NCBI RefSeq assembly: GCF_963675395.1
Contig: NZ_OY776222.1
Location: forward strand, 620,001 to 684,000
Length of the DNA: 64,000 nt
Direction: 5' to 3'
Source of the DNA: an uncultured Vibrio sp.
Lineage (GTDB): Bacteria; Pseudomonadota; Gammaproteobacteria; Enterobacterales; Vibrionaceae
Part shown: in pieces, positions 34,995-44,632 of the stretch
Layout: each line of letters opens with the position of its first letter
Numbering within the stretch: position 1 is the first letter of the stretch
Notes under the pieces: model-generated
Database searches by the model: none
What the model was told of the DNA's origin: nothing
Seen by the model: the letters and a program-made list of their open reading frames with translations, nothing else
Program-made: the position numbers and the translations under genes

Positions 34995-35885
34995 ATGGCA
35001 ATGGTACAAGGTAAGTCATTAAAGTATCGTGTATGGGCTACTCATATTGCAATGTGGGCGTTCTTAGCACTGATTATTTTCCCTTTGCTGATGATCATCG
35101 CGATTTCATTCCGTGAAGGTAACTTTGCAACCGGTAGTTTGATTCCAGATAACCCGACATTGGAACACTGGAAACTGGCGCTCGGTTTCTCTGTGACGAA
35201 CGCTGATGGCACAGTAACACCGCCTCCATTCCCGGTAATGACGTGGCTATGGAATTCGGTAAAAGTAGGTGGTATCTCTGCGGTTCTGATTGTTGCGCTA
35301 TCGACAACTTCTGCTTACGCGTTTGCTCGTATGAAGTTTAAAGGCAAGAACACCATCTTAAAAGCGATGATGATCTTCCAAATGTTCCCAGCGGTGTTGG
35401 CACTGGTTGCTCTGTACGCTCTATTCGACAAGCTTGGTCAGTACATCCCGTTCCTGGGTTTGAATACTCACGGTGGTTTGATCTTCGCTTACTTGGGTGG
35501 TATCGCACTGCATGTTTGGACGATTAAAGGTTACTTTGAAAGTATTGATTCTTCTTTAGAAGAAGCAGCAGCACTGGATGGTGCGACACCATGGCAAGCG
35601 TTCCGTTTGGTATTGCTTCCGCTGTCGGTGCCAATCTTAGCTGTCGTATTTATCCTATCGTTCATCATGGTAATCGGTGAAGTTCCTGTAGCATCACTCC
35701 TACTTTCTGATGTAAACTCGTACACACTTGCAGTAGGCATGCAGCAATACCTATATCCACAAAACTACTTGTGGGGCGATTTCGCAGCCGCTGCAGTACT
35801 ATCAGCAGTGCCAATCACTGCAGTATTCTTACTTGCTCAACGCTGGTTGGTTGGTGGTCTAACCGCCGGTGGTGTAAAAGGATAA
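34995..35885 (+). CDS. malG: Maltose transporter permease MalG
   Basis: A 296-residue permease with six helices. The EAA coupling motif is [21 protein letters not shown], matching MalG. AAGGAGA precedes the start. Last gene of the operon, with a strong terminator after it. Confidence 0.95.
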   Translation: MAMVQGKSLKYRVWATHIAMWAFLALIIFPLLMIIAISFREGNFATGSLIPDNPTLEHWKLALGFSVTNADGTVTPPPFPVMTWLWNSVKVGGISAVLIVALSTTSAYAFARMKFKGKNTILKAMMIFQMFPAVLALVALYALFDKLGQYIPFLGLNTHGGLIFAYLGGIALHVWTIKGYFESIDSSLEEAAALDGATPWQAFRLVLLPLSVPILAVVFILSFIMVIGEVPVASLLLSDVNSYTLAVGMQQYLYPQNYLWGDFAAAAVLSAVPITAVFLLAQRWLVGGLTAGGVKG

Positions 35886-35923
35886 TCTCGACTGGTCTTT
35901 GAGGTTGACAAGAATAACTAGAA

Positions 35924-35947
35924 AAGGGCGACCAAAAGGTCGCCCTT
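35924..35947 (+). terminator. Terminator after malEFG
   Basis: A perfect 10-bp stem AAGGGCGACC/GGTCGCCCTT with an AAAA loop, 39 bases after the malG stop. Confidence 0.88.
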
Positions 35948-35949
35948 AT

Positions 35950-36106
35950 ACTTAGCACTGATATTACACTTTTGGTTTGGCCGCCGATCAGTAATGTCGT
36001 GCTTATTATTGGCGTTACGCATAGCTGGCTGTTAGCTTAGTTCCTTACGACACAATCACTAACAGTTCCTTGTAACCATAACCTGGGTTTCGGCTCAGGT
36101 TTTTTT
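35950..36106 (+). ncRNA. Possible small RNA ending at orphan terminator
   Basis: No coding frame is visible, yet at 36080-36106 AACCTG...CAGGTT with an inner GG-TTTCGG-CT loop is followed by six to seven T, a typical intrinsic terminator with nothing upstream for it to end. The malEFG terminator is already at 35924. A small transcript starting in 35950-36030 would explain it. No promoter could be assigned. Confidence 0.3.
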
Positions 36107-36332
36107 ATGCTTGTTAGTTACTTTCTTTACGCAATTAAACTCCTACACAACACGCTTTCGTTATATCACGATGAACTTGACGAGTAACAATGATTAGATA
36201 ATTGCTGATATTAGTATAAGCAGGCCCAAGGTTATCGGCTTTGTAATGGATTACATATAGCCTTGGAGATGGCCTGCGTAGCACTTCACATAAAAATTAT
36301 CGTGTAAAAGCTGGAGATAGAAAGGTTAGCCG
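36107..36332. other. Intergenic region, nothing recognised
   Basis: About 225 bp, AT-rich, with no start codon plus ribosome-binding site on either strand and no clear hairpin. Confidence 0.4.
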
Positions 36333-36578
36333 TTAGAACTCACGGCTGGAAGGCGCACATCCAACATATTGGAGTAAGGTGTATAAGCTCTCTTGCTGTA
36401 AAGCAACACGGCGAAATAGGTTGGCAAAGGTCACATCACCACCAAAGCACTTTTGAATATAATGGTTGATCTCAGTCTCACTATAGCCTTCGACATACAT
36501 CGTTCTTACCCATTGATATTCGACCGCTTTCAAATTGGTCAATGTTTCTTCACTTAAGGTGGTTTTTACAGGTCCCAA
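36333..36578 (-). CDS. Small hypothetical protein, 81 aa
   Basis: A frame starting at TTG (36578), MGPVKTTLSEETLTNLKAVEY to CAPSSREF. It is soluble and helical, with two cysteines. No ATG start is available in frame, so the true start may lie further in. No family recognised. Confidence 0.5.
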   Translation of the reverse strand: MGPVKTTLSEETLTNLKAVEYQWVRTMYVEGYSETEINHYIQKCFGGDVTFANLFRRVALQQESLYTLLQYVGCAPSSREF

Positions 36579-36728
36579 GATCCAAACTCATCCATTTCCA
36601 AATTAATGCAGGGATTTAAGCAAAGCAAGGTGAAGGATTTATGACAGGGGAGGTGGGTGTGTGAAACAAATGGCGAAACCATGACATTGCTTCACACAAA
36701 AATAGGATAAGCGGCTAGCGGCAAGCCG

Positions 36729-37214
36729 TTACTTGAGATATCTAACGTGAGCTTCCATCTCTTCGCCGATTTCTTTACGCATGTTCATAAGTGCAATGGC
36801 AGAACGCTCTAATGCTTTGTCTTCATCTGATTCAGGCGTCCACTTAGGAACGTCTGTTGGTTTGCCCTCTTCGTCTACGGCCACCATGATGACAATACAG
36901 TGAGTGGTTAGACGGTTTTTCATCTCTTTGGGATCGCTTGCCTGCACATCAATAGCAATGTGCATTGAGGTGCGTCCGGTGTAAATGACTTTTGCGCTCA
37001 CTTCGACAAGATTACCAACGTGGATAGGAGCAACAAAACGAATCCCACCCGCATAGGCAGTAATACAGTACTTCCCACTCCACGCGGCTGAGCATGCATA
37101 AGCAGCCAAGTCGATCCATTTCATTACTGCGCCACCGTGGACTTTTCCACCAAAATTGACGTCGCCTGGTTCTGCTAAAAAGCGAAGGGTAATATCTCTT
37201 TGACCACTGCTCAT
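36729..37214 (-). CDS. Acyl-CoA thioesterase, hotdog fold (YciA/BACH type)
   Basis: A 161-residue single-hotdog enzyme hydrolysing acyl-CoA to free acid and CoA. The signature GDVNFGGKVHGGAVMKWIDLAAYACS contains the conserved His-Gly-Gly and catalytic Asp. CITAYAGGIRFVAPIHVGNLVEV is the second core strand region. Cytosolic; probably a hexamer as in the family. AAAGGAATGAC lies upstream on the minus strand. Confidence 0.9.
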   Translation of the reverse strand: MSSGQRDITLRFLAEPGDVNFGGKVHGGAVMKWIDLAAYACSAAWSGKYCITAYAGGIRFVAPIHVGNLVEVSAKVIYTGRTSMHIAIDVQASDPKEMKNRLTTHCIVIMVAVDEEGKPTDVPKWTPESDEDKALERSAIALMNMRKEIGEEMEAHVRYLK

Positions 37215-37415
37215 CTGTCATTCCTTTGTGAGTTTGTTTATGCAAGCATTAAGTGATAATTAAAACCATAAATTGATATTTTATACAACCATAAAGTGAT
37301 ATCACTTGTTATCGTCTAAACTACCCTCTCTGGCATAGGATAGTTGTCACTGTTAGAATTTAACCAGTTTTGGTGGTAGTGAGTGAACCTTGTCTCGTAT
37401 TCCAGCAGAATGAAA

Positions 37416-37441
37416 AAGCCAGTAACATAACTTACTGGCTT
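37416..37441 (-). terminator. Terminator after alpha/beta-hydrolase gene
   Basis: A perfect 10-bp stem AAGCCAGTAA/TTACTGGCTT with loop CATAAC; on the minus strand it runs into TTTTTC. Confidence 0.82.
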
Positions 37442-37468
37442 GATTGAACAATGACAATATTCAGCGTA

Positions 37469-38326
37469 CTAGCGATGCTTCTCGGTAAAGTTAAGTACAA
37501 GTTCGTTAATTTCATCTGGCTTATCAAGCTGTACCCAGTGAGTCGCGTCATTAATTTGAGCAAATTCAAAGCTGGCATTTTCACCAATGAAGTGCACAGA
37601 GTCCTTCATTTGCTTCTCACCCAAATAGTAGTCATGTTCTGACCAAATACCGAAACAAGGTGCTTGAATTAGACCAAGGTCTTCAGCTTTCATAGGGCTT
37701 TCTAGGTTTAACGCATTGCGATACCAGTTAAGTCCAGGGACGATATCTTTTCCTTCTTTAAAAGCTTCTTTCCAATGCTCCCATTCAGGGTGGTTTCGGA
37801 TCCACTCTTTGAATAGTTTCCAATCATCAGCAGCAAGTAAGTCTTGCGCCATTGGTAATTGGAAGAAGAAGAAATACCATGACATTTCACGTTGTTGGAT
37901 ATCAGGCATACTGAGTATTCCAAGTGGATGACCAGCGGAAATTGCAGTTAGAGATTTGGTCGCTTGTGGGTAAATGCCCGCAAACGCCCAAGACACAACC
38001 GAACCCCAGTCATGACCAACAACATGAGCCTTCTCTATATTAAGGTGTTCGAGAACAGCTTTCACATCCGAAGCAAGCATCGTGATGTGATAATGTTCTT
38101 TTTCCATTGGCTTAGATGTTTTACCGTAGCCACGCATGTCCAAAGTAATGACACGGTAGCCAGCACTGACAAACGGGTCAACTTGGTGACGCCAAGCATT
38201 CGCTGAGTCAGGGAAACCATGAACGAAAATAATAGGTTCACCTTGACCTTTTTCATAAGCCTGAATGGTAATGTCACCATTTATTACTTGGAATTCACGA
38301 CCTAGATGTGACATATCTGTATTCAT
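37469..38326 (-). CDS. Alpha/beta hydrolase, epoxide-hydrolase-like
   Basis: A 285-residue soluble hydrolase. The oxyanion motif is HGFPDSANAW, the nucleophile elbow VVGHDWGSVVS (Asp107-type nucleophile as in epoxide hydrolases and haloalkane dehalogenases), with Asp in WSEHDYYLG and His in DATHWVQLD completing the triad. A lid domain lies between. Two cap tyrosines, needed for true epoxide opening, could not be assigned. It is co-directional with the alkylsulfatase-like gene 60 bp upstream, so both may be controlled by the LysR protein. Confidence 0.85.
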   Translation of the reverse strand: MNTDMSHLGREFQVINGDITIQAYEKGQGEPIIFVHGFPDSANAWRHQVDPFVSAGYRVITLDMRGYGKTSKPMEKEHYHITMLASDVKAVLEHLNIEKAHVVGHDWGSVVSWAFAGIYPQATKSLTAISAGHPLGILSMPDIQQREMSWYFFFFQLPMAQDLLAADDWKLFKEWIRNHPEWEHWKEAFKEGKDIVPGLNWYRNALNLESPMKAEDLGLIQAPCFGIWSEHDYYLGEKQMKDSVHFIGENASFEFAQINDATHWVQLDKPDEINELVLNFTEKHR

Positions 38327-38386
38327 ATTTTTTCCTTCTTATAATCAGTAGTCGCCGGTCGCGACTACTGAAAAAGTGACAACGAA

Positions 38387-40285
38387 TTATTTTTCTGACT
38401 GACCAAGCATTTTTGCTAGATCTTGTAAGCCTTTATCGTTTTTCCAATCATAAATAGGGTCAAACAATCCCATTAGCTGAGAGGCTTTAGCGTTGCCACC
38501 TTGAGTGACTTTAACTTTTCCAGCTTTTAGCAGATCATCAAAAGTCGCGATGTTGTTGTAAATTTCAGCCCACACTTCTGGTTTCATTTGTACAGTCACA
38601 TCTGATTTAGCTTTACTCATTTCAGCGTTATCAAGGTAATTTACTACCGCTCGGCTGATTTCAAGTCCGTAAACGTGGTTGTCACCAAAATCGAATTTGA
38701 TGGTTGCCTCAGTATCACCTGAACGCTCAGGGTTGATACGAATACGGTAGTAGTCAACGTAATCGTTGATATTTTCCATGATAGCTGCAGGTAATGCTGG
38801 AACGTTCTTAATGATATTCACTTCTCCACGAAGTTCCGCCGCTTGTGCCATATAGAAAGAACGAGAGTTAGTTGATGTTGCACGGTAACCCATCTGTTCA
38901 AGCGCGTCAGCTTTTAACTCTTTGTTTTCCTTAGTTGGATTTGTCTTAACTAGGAAATCAGAAAGTTGCGCCGACCATAAATAGTCGCCGTTATCGAAGG
39001 CTGTTTTCGCTAGATTGTAAACATCCTTTTCGCCGCCCATTGCTGCGATCATGCGTGTCGCTTCGTCTTGTGGGTGCAACTTATTCAAATGTGCTGCATT
39101 ACGATCAAATTGTCCGAATAACGCCGTGTAAATGCGTGGGCCCATGATGGATACTTCACCGTAGTTTTGTACAAGAATTGGTGATTCTTCCAGGTATTTA
39201 GGCAGTTTTACGCTGTAACGAAGCTCGTCCGGACCTTGACCTAACGCAATATGTTTTAATGATTGGTCAAGAACAAACGCCAAACCATCGTGGTAATCTT
39301 TCAGGCGCTTATTAATTTTGTCATTACCAACCATTGAAGTTGAATGCGTTGACATTACGATTTCTGGTTTGAGTTCTTTGATTTTTTCTACTGCATTCAT
39401 CCACTCATTTGGATTGCGGTAACGTCCACCACGAGCACTGTAGATATTCGGGAACCATCCCCAAAGAACGTTGTTCACCACTGCTTTTTTGCTTGGAATA
39501 TAAGACATTAGCTGATTGGCAGTATCAGTAGCGATACCATCCATGTAGAACACAATGTCTAAGCCAGCAACATTAATGGTTTGACCATCACGAGTTGGCG
39601 ATAAGTTCACAGGCACGAATCCACTTTGGTCTGGCATGATGGTGTTCTTGTATGCCGCATTGTCGCCTTTCTCTGGTGTTGCATACGCATTAAACTGCTC
39701 AATACTACGACCGATTGTTATACCACTGGTCTCTGGGTGGATGGATGCTGCACCACCATTTTTAGCGATCGAGGCATTAGTATTAGGGTGACCGATAATG
39801 GTGATATCGTTGTTGCCACGGGCTGCTTCTTGTTCAACAAAGTAACGCGCCCCAAAGACATAGTGCTCGTGAGAATAGACGATGGCAGCAATAGGCTTAT
39901 CTGTTTCTTTACGCAACATCGCATAGAATTCTGCTGCATCATGCCCATTGTCACCGGTATCAAAAACAATCAACCCTTCAGGCGCTTCAACCACACTAAC
40001 ATTCAAAATTGAACGTGTGGCAAACGTCCAGATACCATCGGCAACGTTTATTGTAATTGGATCATCGTAAGAAGCACGTTGCGTGCTGTTTACGTCTAAA
40101 TTCCAGTATGAGGCCGTTTCTTGATTTACTTTGGCTTTATTGCCGTTTTCTGGAAGGTGAACGAGTGGAGTATCTTTCGCATTCATGTAAGGTGAGCTGA
40201 AATCCCCTTCAGTTGATGCAAAGGATGAGGTTGCAGTTAAAGCCATGATAGAGGCTAACGCTATAGTCAGAGCTTTCATTTTCAT
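38387..40285 (-). CDS. Alkylsulfatase-like metallo-beta-lactamase-fold protein, altered metal site
   Basis: A 632-residue exported protein with signal peptide MKMKALTIALASIMALTATSSFA (start 40285). It follows the SdsA1/YjcS layout: N-terminal beta-lactamase-like domain, central dimerisation domain, and C-terminal SCP2-like domain. The expected zinc motif HxHxDH reads SHEHYVFGARYF, so the Asp-His pair is missing. The usual Glu pair before the second metal block is also not evident, while STHSTSM keeps a His. It may bind one metal, or act on something other than alkyl sulfates. Confidence 0.75.
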   Translation of the reverse strand: MKMKALTIALASIMALTATSSFASTEGDFSSPYMNAKDTPLVHLPENGNKAKVNQETASYWNLDVNSTQRASYDDPITINVADGIWTFATRSILNVSVVEAPEGLIVFDTGDNGHDAAEFYAMLRKETDKPIAAIVYSHEHYVFGARYFVEQEAARGNNDITIIGHPNTNASIAKNGGAASIHPETSGITIGRSIEQFNAYATPEKGDNAAYKNTIMPDQSGFVPVNLSPTRDGQTINVAGLDIVFYMDGIATDTANQLMSYIPSKKAVVNNVLWGWFPNIYSARGGRYRNPNEWMNAVEKIKELKPEIVMSTHSTSMVGNDKINKRLKDYHDGLAFVLDQSLKHIALGQGPDELRYSVKLPKYLEESPILVQNYGEVSIMGPRIYTALFGQFDRNAAHLNKLHPQDEATRMIAAMGGEKDVYNLAKTAFDNGDYLWSAQLSDFLVKTNPTKENKELKADALEQMGYRATSTNSRSFYMAQAAELRGEVNIIKNVPALPAAIMENINDYVDYYRIRINPERSGDTEATIKFDFGDNHVYGLEISRAVVNYLDNAEMSKAKSDVTVQMKPEVWAEIYNNIATFDDLLKAGKVKVTQGGNAKASQLMGLFDPIYDWKNDKGLQDLAKMLGQSEK

Positions 40286-40387
40286 ATTTCTAGCCTTGTG
40301 CTTGAACAAATAAATACGATATTGCTCTTGTGTAATTTGTAATTAAAGTTAAGATTATCTTGCGTTTTTCGCAAGAAGGTGGAAGGG

Positions 40388-41287
40388 ATGGATTTACAAA
40401 AACGCTACTTAGATTTGCCGTTAGAGCTGATGAAAACGATGGTTCTGCTCTATCACAACCCGAATCTTAAGAAAGTCGGAGACATTCTCAACAAGTCAGA
40501 GAGTGCCGTCAGTCGCGATATCACCAAGCTACGTGAAAAGTTAAATGACCCGATTTTCATTCGCAGCGCACAGGGAATGGAACTGACACCTTTAGTACAG
40601 CAACTTGCCCCACAAGTGGAGCTGCATTTCAATCAAATTGCGAATGTGTTGAAGCAAGCCACGACTTCTCGTACTGATTTTTCACAATATACACAACCTA
40701 TCGTGATTGCGCTCAACTCGTACATTTATCAGTACGCAGCTGCAAAATTGACAACAGTGCTACTAAAACACTTTCCTCAAGCAACATTTCATATTCAGCG
40801 GTGGGGGAAAAATACCCTTGATGGTATTGAATTAGGGGATATAGATATTGGTATTCACTTTAGTGATTTTGAGACCAATAAAGGCATCGCTCAACGGCAT
40901 ATTTGTCAATATCATGTTTATCTAGCTTGCCATCCTGAGGTTCAGATTCATGAGATAGGTGATGTGCTCGATAATTTGCTGATAATTTCTAGGTTGCCGT
41001 CATGGAATGAAAACCGTTATCGTCTGTTAGAGAAGCTAGAACTTGAGCCAACAAAAGTCGCTTATGTCGATTCATTATTCACCGCGTACGAAATTATTCA
41101 AACGGTTCCATCGGTCTCATTTTTACCTGATTTTATCTATGACAGTTCAAAAGTGAAAGCCGTAAAGTTAGGAGAAGATATACACTATTCACTCTCATCT
41201 TTCTTTAAACAGAGCCACAGTCGGGAACCATTTACCATGCATCTACATCGATTAATACAATCGGTTGTTTCGCCGCAAGAGCCGTAA
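40388..41287 (+). CDS. LysR-family transcriptional regulator
   Basis: A 299-residue regulator, divergent from the alkylsulfatase-like gene and probably its activator. The start is ATG 40388, with GGAAGGG immediately upstream. The winged helix-turn-helix contains VGDILNKSESAVSRDITKLREKL and DPIFIRSAQGMELTPL. The substrate-binding domain fills the rest. The shared intergenic region is about 100 bp. The ligand is unknown, presumably related to the hydrolase substrate. Confidence 0.88.
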   Translation: MDLQKRYLDLPLELMKTMVLLYHNPNLKKVGDILNKSESAVSRDITKLREKLNDPIFIRSAQGMELTPLVQQLAPQVELHFNQIANVLKQATTSRTDFSQYTQPIVIALNSYIYQYAAAKLTTVLLKHFPQATFHIQRWGKNTLDGIELGDIDIGIHFSDFETNKGIAQRHICQYHVYLACHPEVQIHEIGDVLDNLLIISRLPSWNENRYRLLEKLELEPTKVAYVDSLFTAYEIIQTVPSVSFLPDFIYDSSKVKAVKLGEDIHYSLSSFFKQSHSREPFTMHLHRLIQSVVSPQEP

Positions 41288-41532
41288 TGAATGGTTAGAA
41301 TAAAAGTCGGGCTATAAAAGTTATCCGTAGTCACCTAGTTTAGCAAAATCACTGACACGTAATGTCGATCTTCGATTCAGTTGCGTCTGTCAAGCTCATG
41401 TAAGCGGAGAAGAGCCAATTCTCCTAAGGATTCAACTATCTACTGAGATGGAAGCTATTAAAAAGTGAAAGTATTGTGTAGTGTCACAAACTCATCCACA
41501 CTTGAGGCACTTCAAACCACTAGTTCGATTAT
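41288..41532. other. Intergenic region between convergent genes
   Basis: About 245 bp without a supported gene. It contains GAGAAGAGCCAATTCTCCT, a weak inverted repeat at about 41407-41427, but no clear T-run. Confidence 0.35.
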
Positions 41533-42873
41533 TTAGTACGGGAAAAAGCTATTGATGTCAGAAGCCAATAATTGTTGGAGCTCATTCAAGCCATCTTTCA
41601 ATCGAGCCTCATTCCCAATCGACATCAAAGACAATCTGACGTGCGGTGTACTTTCATTATTTGTGCAGAAGTAACTACCACTGGTCACTATTACTCCACG
41701 ATTTTTTGCTTCCATAGCAAACCGATCTGGCTGCCAATGAGCAGGCAATGGTAGCCAAATGTGGTATCCAGAAGCCGTGAAATCTATGGAAGTGAAAATA
41801 TCTCTCACCATCTTCTGTCTTTCATTCGCTACTTCCCTTTGTTGATCCGCCAACCTAAAAGCGTCACCAGATTCAATTAACAAAGTTGCTGCAATGAAAT
41901 TAATTGGAGATGCTAGCCAAATATTAGTTCGAATATTAGCATTGAGAGCCATTATCTGACTGTCCGGGGCTTTTAAGTAACCACAACGCATAGCAGGGCT
42001 AATTGCCTTAGATAACGCTGAAATGTGGAACGTATAATCTGGAGCAAAGTTTGCTATTGGGGGCACTGGTTCATCATCTAAAAAGCAATAGATATCATCT
42101 TCAACCAGCCAGACTTTTTTGTCGTTGATAACTTGTGCTATTTCCTTTTTTCGGGATTCCGGCATTGAGAGCCCTGTTGGGTTCTGATGGCTAGGAATCG
42201 CTATCACCATTGCGGCTTGGTGTGCATCAATTGCGCTCGCCAAAGCTTCTGGACATAAACCATATTCATCAAGATCTACACCAATAACATGACGGTCTGA
42301 CATACTTACAATGGCCAGAATGCCAGGGTAGGTAAGTCGTTCGACTAAAATAGTGTCACCTGGCTTTGTCAAAGTATCAACGAGTAAAGACAAAGCGTGC
42401 TGAGCACCATTCGTCAGCAACATATTATCGCTGTTTGCACCTTCTAAGCCGTACTTTTTTGCCCACTTAACACCAGCCGCTCTATGAGCCTCATGCCCAG
42501 AATGCTCAACATATCCAATTACAGAAGGGGTCAGTAACTCCGCAGATTGCCGGTAGGCATTCTTCAATGCAGGTACATTTCTCTCTAGGCAAGGTTGAAG
42601 TATAGAGAAGTTAAAGTTTGTTTCTTCATCGGGAACTTGGATGGCTTTATCAAGTTCCGAGTTCGCTCTAACAAACGTACCACGACCAATAAATGACTCC
42701 AAACACCCTCGGTCATTAAGCAACTTATAAGCTTTTGCAACGGTTGCAGGCGTCGTTCCAAGCTCCTCAGCGAGTAAACGATGGGTGGGTAGCTTTGAAC
42801 CTGGCGGGAACTCACCTGTTTCAATTTTCTGCTCTATAACTTCTGCTATACGAATGAACTTACTATTACTCAC
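41533..42873 (-). CDS. MocR/PdxR-type GntR regulator with aminotransferase domain
   Basis: A 446-residue fusion. The N-terminal GntR winged helix is residues 1-70 (PPGSKLPTHRLLAEELGTTPATVAKAYKLL). The rest is a fold-type I PLP aminotransferase domain, with NGAQHALSLLVDTL, IPSHQNPTGLSM and the lysine region HISALSKAISPAMRCGYL. Such proteins sense PLP or amino compounds and control the neighbouring operon. The divergent neighbour here is a decayed dioxygenase gene and a TSUP exporter, so its original target is partly lost. Confidence 0.9.
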   Translation of the reverse strand: MSNSKFIRIAEVIEQKIETGEFPPGSKLPTHRLLAEELGTTPATVAKAYKLLNDRGCLESFIGRGTFVRANSELDKAIQVPDEETNFNFSILQPCLERNVPALKNAYRQSAELLTPSVIGYVEHSGHEAHRAAGVKWAKKYGLEGANSDNMLLTNGAQHALSLLVDTLTKPGDTILVERLTYPGILAIVSMSDRHVIGVDLDEYGLCPEALASAIDAHQAAMVIAIPSHQNPTGLSMPESRKKEIAQVINDKKVWLVEDDIYCFLDDEPVPPIANFAPDYTFHISALSKAISPAMRCGYLKAPDSQIMALNANIRTNIWLASPINFIAATLLIESGDAFRLADQQREVANERQKMVRDIFTSIDFTASGYHIWLPLPAHWQPDRFAMEAKNRGVIVTSGSYFCTNNESTPHVRLSLMSIGNEARLKDGLNELQQLLASDINSFFPY

Positions 42874-43057
42874 AAGGAGCCTCCTGGGACAATCCTAATT
42901 TTCAAAAGATTATAACATATGTCTTTTGGGTTTTGACTCTTTTAAATAAATACACAAGCTATTATTGACATAGTTCAATTGTAAGAATAATCTACAGAAA
43001 AAAGACATTGAGCCAACTCAATGCAGTCTATAACAACATCAGATTAGGCATTAAGAA

Positions 43058-43750
43058 ATGATAAAAGAAAAGGTAGGTACTCTTAAAAAACAAAGTGTTC
43101 AAGAAGTACATGTGTCATATGAAGCTGAAAAGTGGTTTCAGTAACTTGCGATTTGGAGAGGACAATGAGTGGCTTAGCGTAAGAGAGTGGCTTGGGAACG
43201 TAGTCAAACACAGCCTTAATGACGAAGTAATCAATACTATTCAAGGTTTTAAGTCAGATGATGACCAATGCGCCCTGATTATCCGCGGTTTACCTGTTGA
43301 TAGCAATTTATGTGCGACTCCTTACAACGGTTATGTTCCACCATCAAAAGTTCCTTTCGCTAGCGCTATGTATTGGCATATGTCAATTGTGCCAAATTGA
43401 ACCTGTATCATATCAGAATGAAAATAGAGGCTTCCTATTTAGGCATGGGTGAAGATGGCATGATCTTATGTCGCTATGACAAGGAAAACACCACGCCTCT
43501 TACCGAGGGTGCCGCAGCGGCATTCGTTATGCTGGAAGCTCTGCTACAAAACGAGTCATTAAAACAACACGTGGTATATCAACCAGGTGATTTATTGATA
43601 ATTAAAAATCAACGGCTTCTACATAGTCGCGAAGGTTTTAAATCCAGATCAGATGGCGCAGACCGCTGGTTAGCTCGCACGTTTGGGATGAGTGCATTAG
43701 AGCGTATCGTTCCAGCCTTCGCAGAATTTCAACATATTGGAAAAGTTTAA
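43058..43750 (+). pseudogene. Broken TauD/AsnO-like Fe(II)/2-oxoglutarate dioxygenase gene
   Basis: Three frames together resemble one clavaminate synthase/asparagine-oxygenase-like protein. Frame 1 starts MIKEKVGTLKKQSVQ (43058) and stops at 43142. Frame 2 continues NLRFGEDNEWLSVREWLG through LIIRGLPVD to 43400. Frame 3 gives the C-terminus, with PGDLLIIKNQRLLHSREGF and DGADRWLARTFGM, ending 43750. The stretch that should carry the HxD/E iron ligands is absent between frames 2 and 3. So at least one frameshift and an internal deletion have inactivated it. Confidence 0.75.
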
Positions 43751-43760
43751 GGAAAATAAA

Positions 43761-43829
43761 ATGAAATCAAACAACGTCGCTTTTGGTCGCATGGATACCT
43801 CTGTGCTTTTCAAAATCTACGATCGATAA
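43761..43829 (+). pseudogene. 22-codon remnant of a following gene
   Basis: GGAAAATAAA-ATG opens a frame MKSNNVAFGRMDTSVLFKIYDR and stops. The good ribosome-binding site and operon position suggest the 5' end of a deleted gene that once stood between the dioxygenase and the transporter. Confidence 0.45.
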
Positions 43830-43849
43830 CTTCGACAGGAATTTTCAGT

Positions 43850-44632
43850 ATGGAACTCTTCGGTAATGACATTACATTTTTAATACTAATTGCATTAATG
43901 GTATCGGCCTTTGCGGCCGGTTTCATTGACTCAGTAGCAGGCGGTGGTGGATTAATCTTGGTACCTTCTTTTATCCTTGCTGGATTGCCGCCTCAATTGG
44001 CTCTTGGACAAGAAAAAATTGTCAGCACATTAGGCACTATCGCAGCAATCCGAAATTTTATTCGAAATAAGAAAGTAATTTGGACGGCTGTGGCAACTGG
44101 TATTCCAGCCGGTCTCATCGGTGCGTACGCGGGTGCACAAGCGATTCTCTACTTTGATCCTGATACTATCGGTAAAATCATTCTCTTTATGCTCCCTTTT
44201 GGAATAATTTTATCTTTCATTCCTAAGAAGAATCGCAATGAAGACAACTCAGATCCAATCAATAAAACCGTCATTTTATTTGGCGTTCCAGCCGCTGTAT
44301 TTGTAATTGGTTTCTATGACGGATTTTTCGGTCCAGGTACAGGGAGTTTTCTAATTCTAGCTTTACATTACTTACTTAGATTCGATTTAGTTTCGGCATC
44401 AGCGACTTCAAAGCTGTTTAACTTTTCTTCCAACATCGGCGCATTATTCGCCTTTATGATTGCAGGTAATGTCTTATATATGCTGGCAATGCCTTTAGTG
44501 GCAATGAATTTACTTGGTAACCATGTTGGTAGTTCATCAGCCATGAAGTATGGTGACAAACTGATTCAACGAACCATTTCAGTATCACTCAGTCTACTGA
44601 TGATTTCGCTGGGTTATAAATTCCTGCTCTAA
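43850..44632 (+). CDS. TSUP (TauE/SafE) family membrane transporter
   Basis: A 260-residue protein with eight predicted helices and the family repeat: FAAGFIDSVAGGGGLILVPS in the first half and GFYDGFFGPGTGSFLILAL in the second. TSUP proteins move sulfite, sulfonates or small organic acids. The position after a TauD-like dioxygenase remnant and a MocR regulator suggests export of a product or uptake of an amino/sulfo compound. Its frame is intact though its neighbours are not. Confidence 0.88.
   Translation: MELFGNDITFLILIALMVSAFAAGFIDSVAGGGGLILVPSFILAGLPPQLALGQEKIVSTLGTIAAIRNFIRNKKVIWTAVATGIPAGLIGAYAGAQAILYFDPDTIGKIILFMLPFGIILSFIPKKNRNEDNSDPINKTVILFGVPAAVFVIGFYDGFFGPGTGSFLILALHYLLRFDLVSASATSKLFNFSSNIGALFAFMIAGNVLYMLAMPLVAMNLLGNHVGSSSAMKYGDKLIQRTISVSLSLLMISLGYKFLL

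Noticed and set aside
39626..40012. 128-codon plus-strand ORF within the alkylsulfatase-like gene
   Set aside because: It is cysteine-rich, low-likelihood protein on the antisense strand of a conserved domain.
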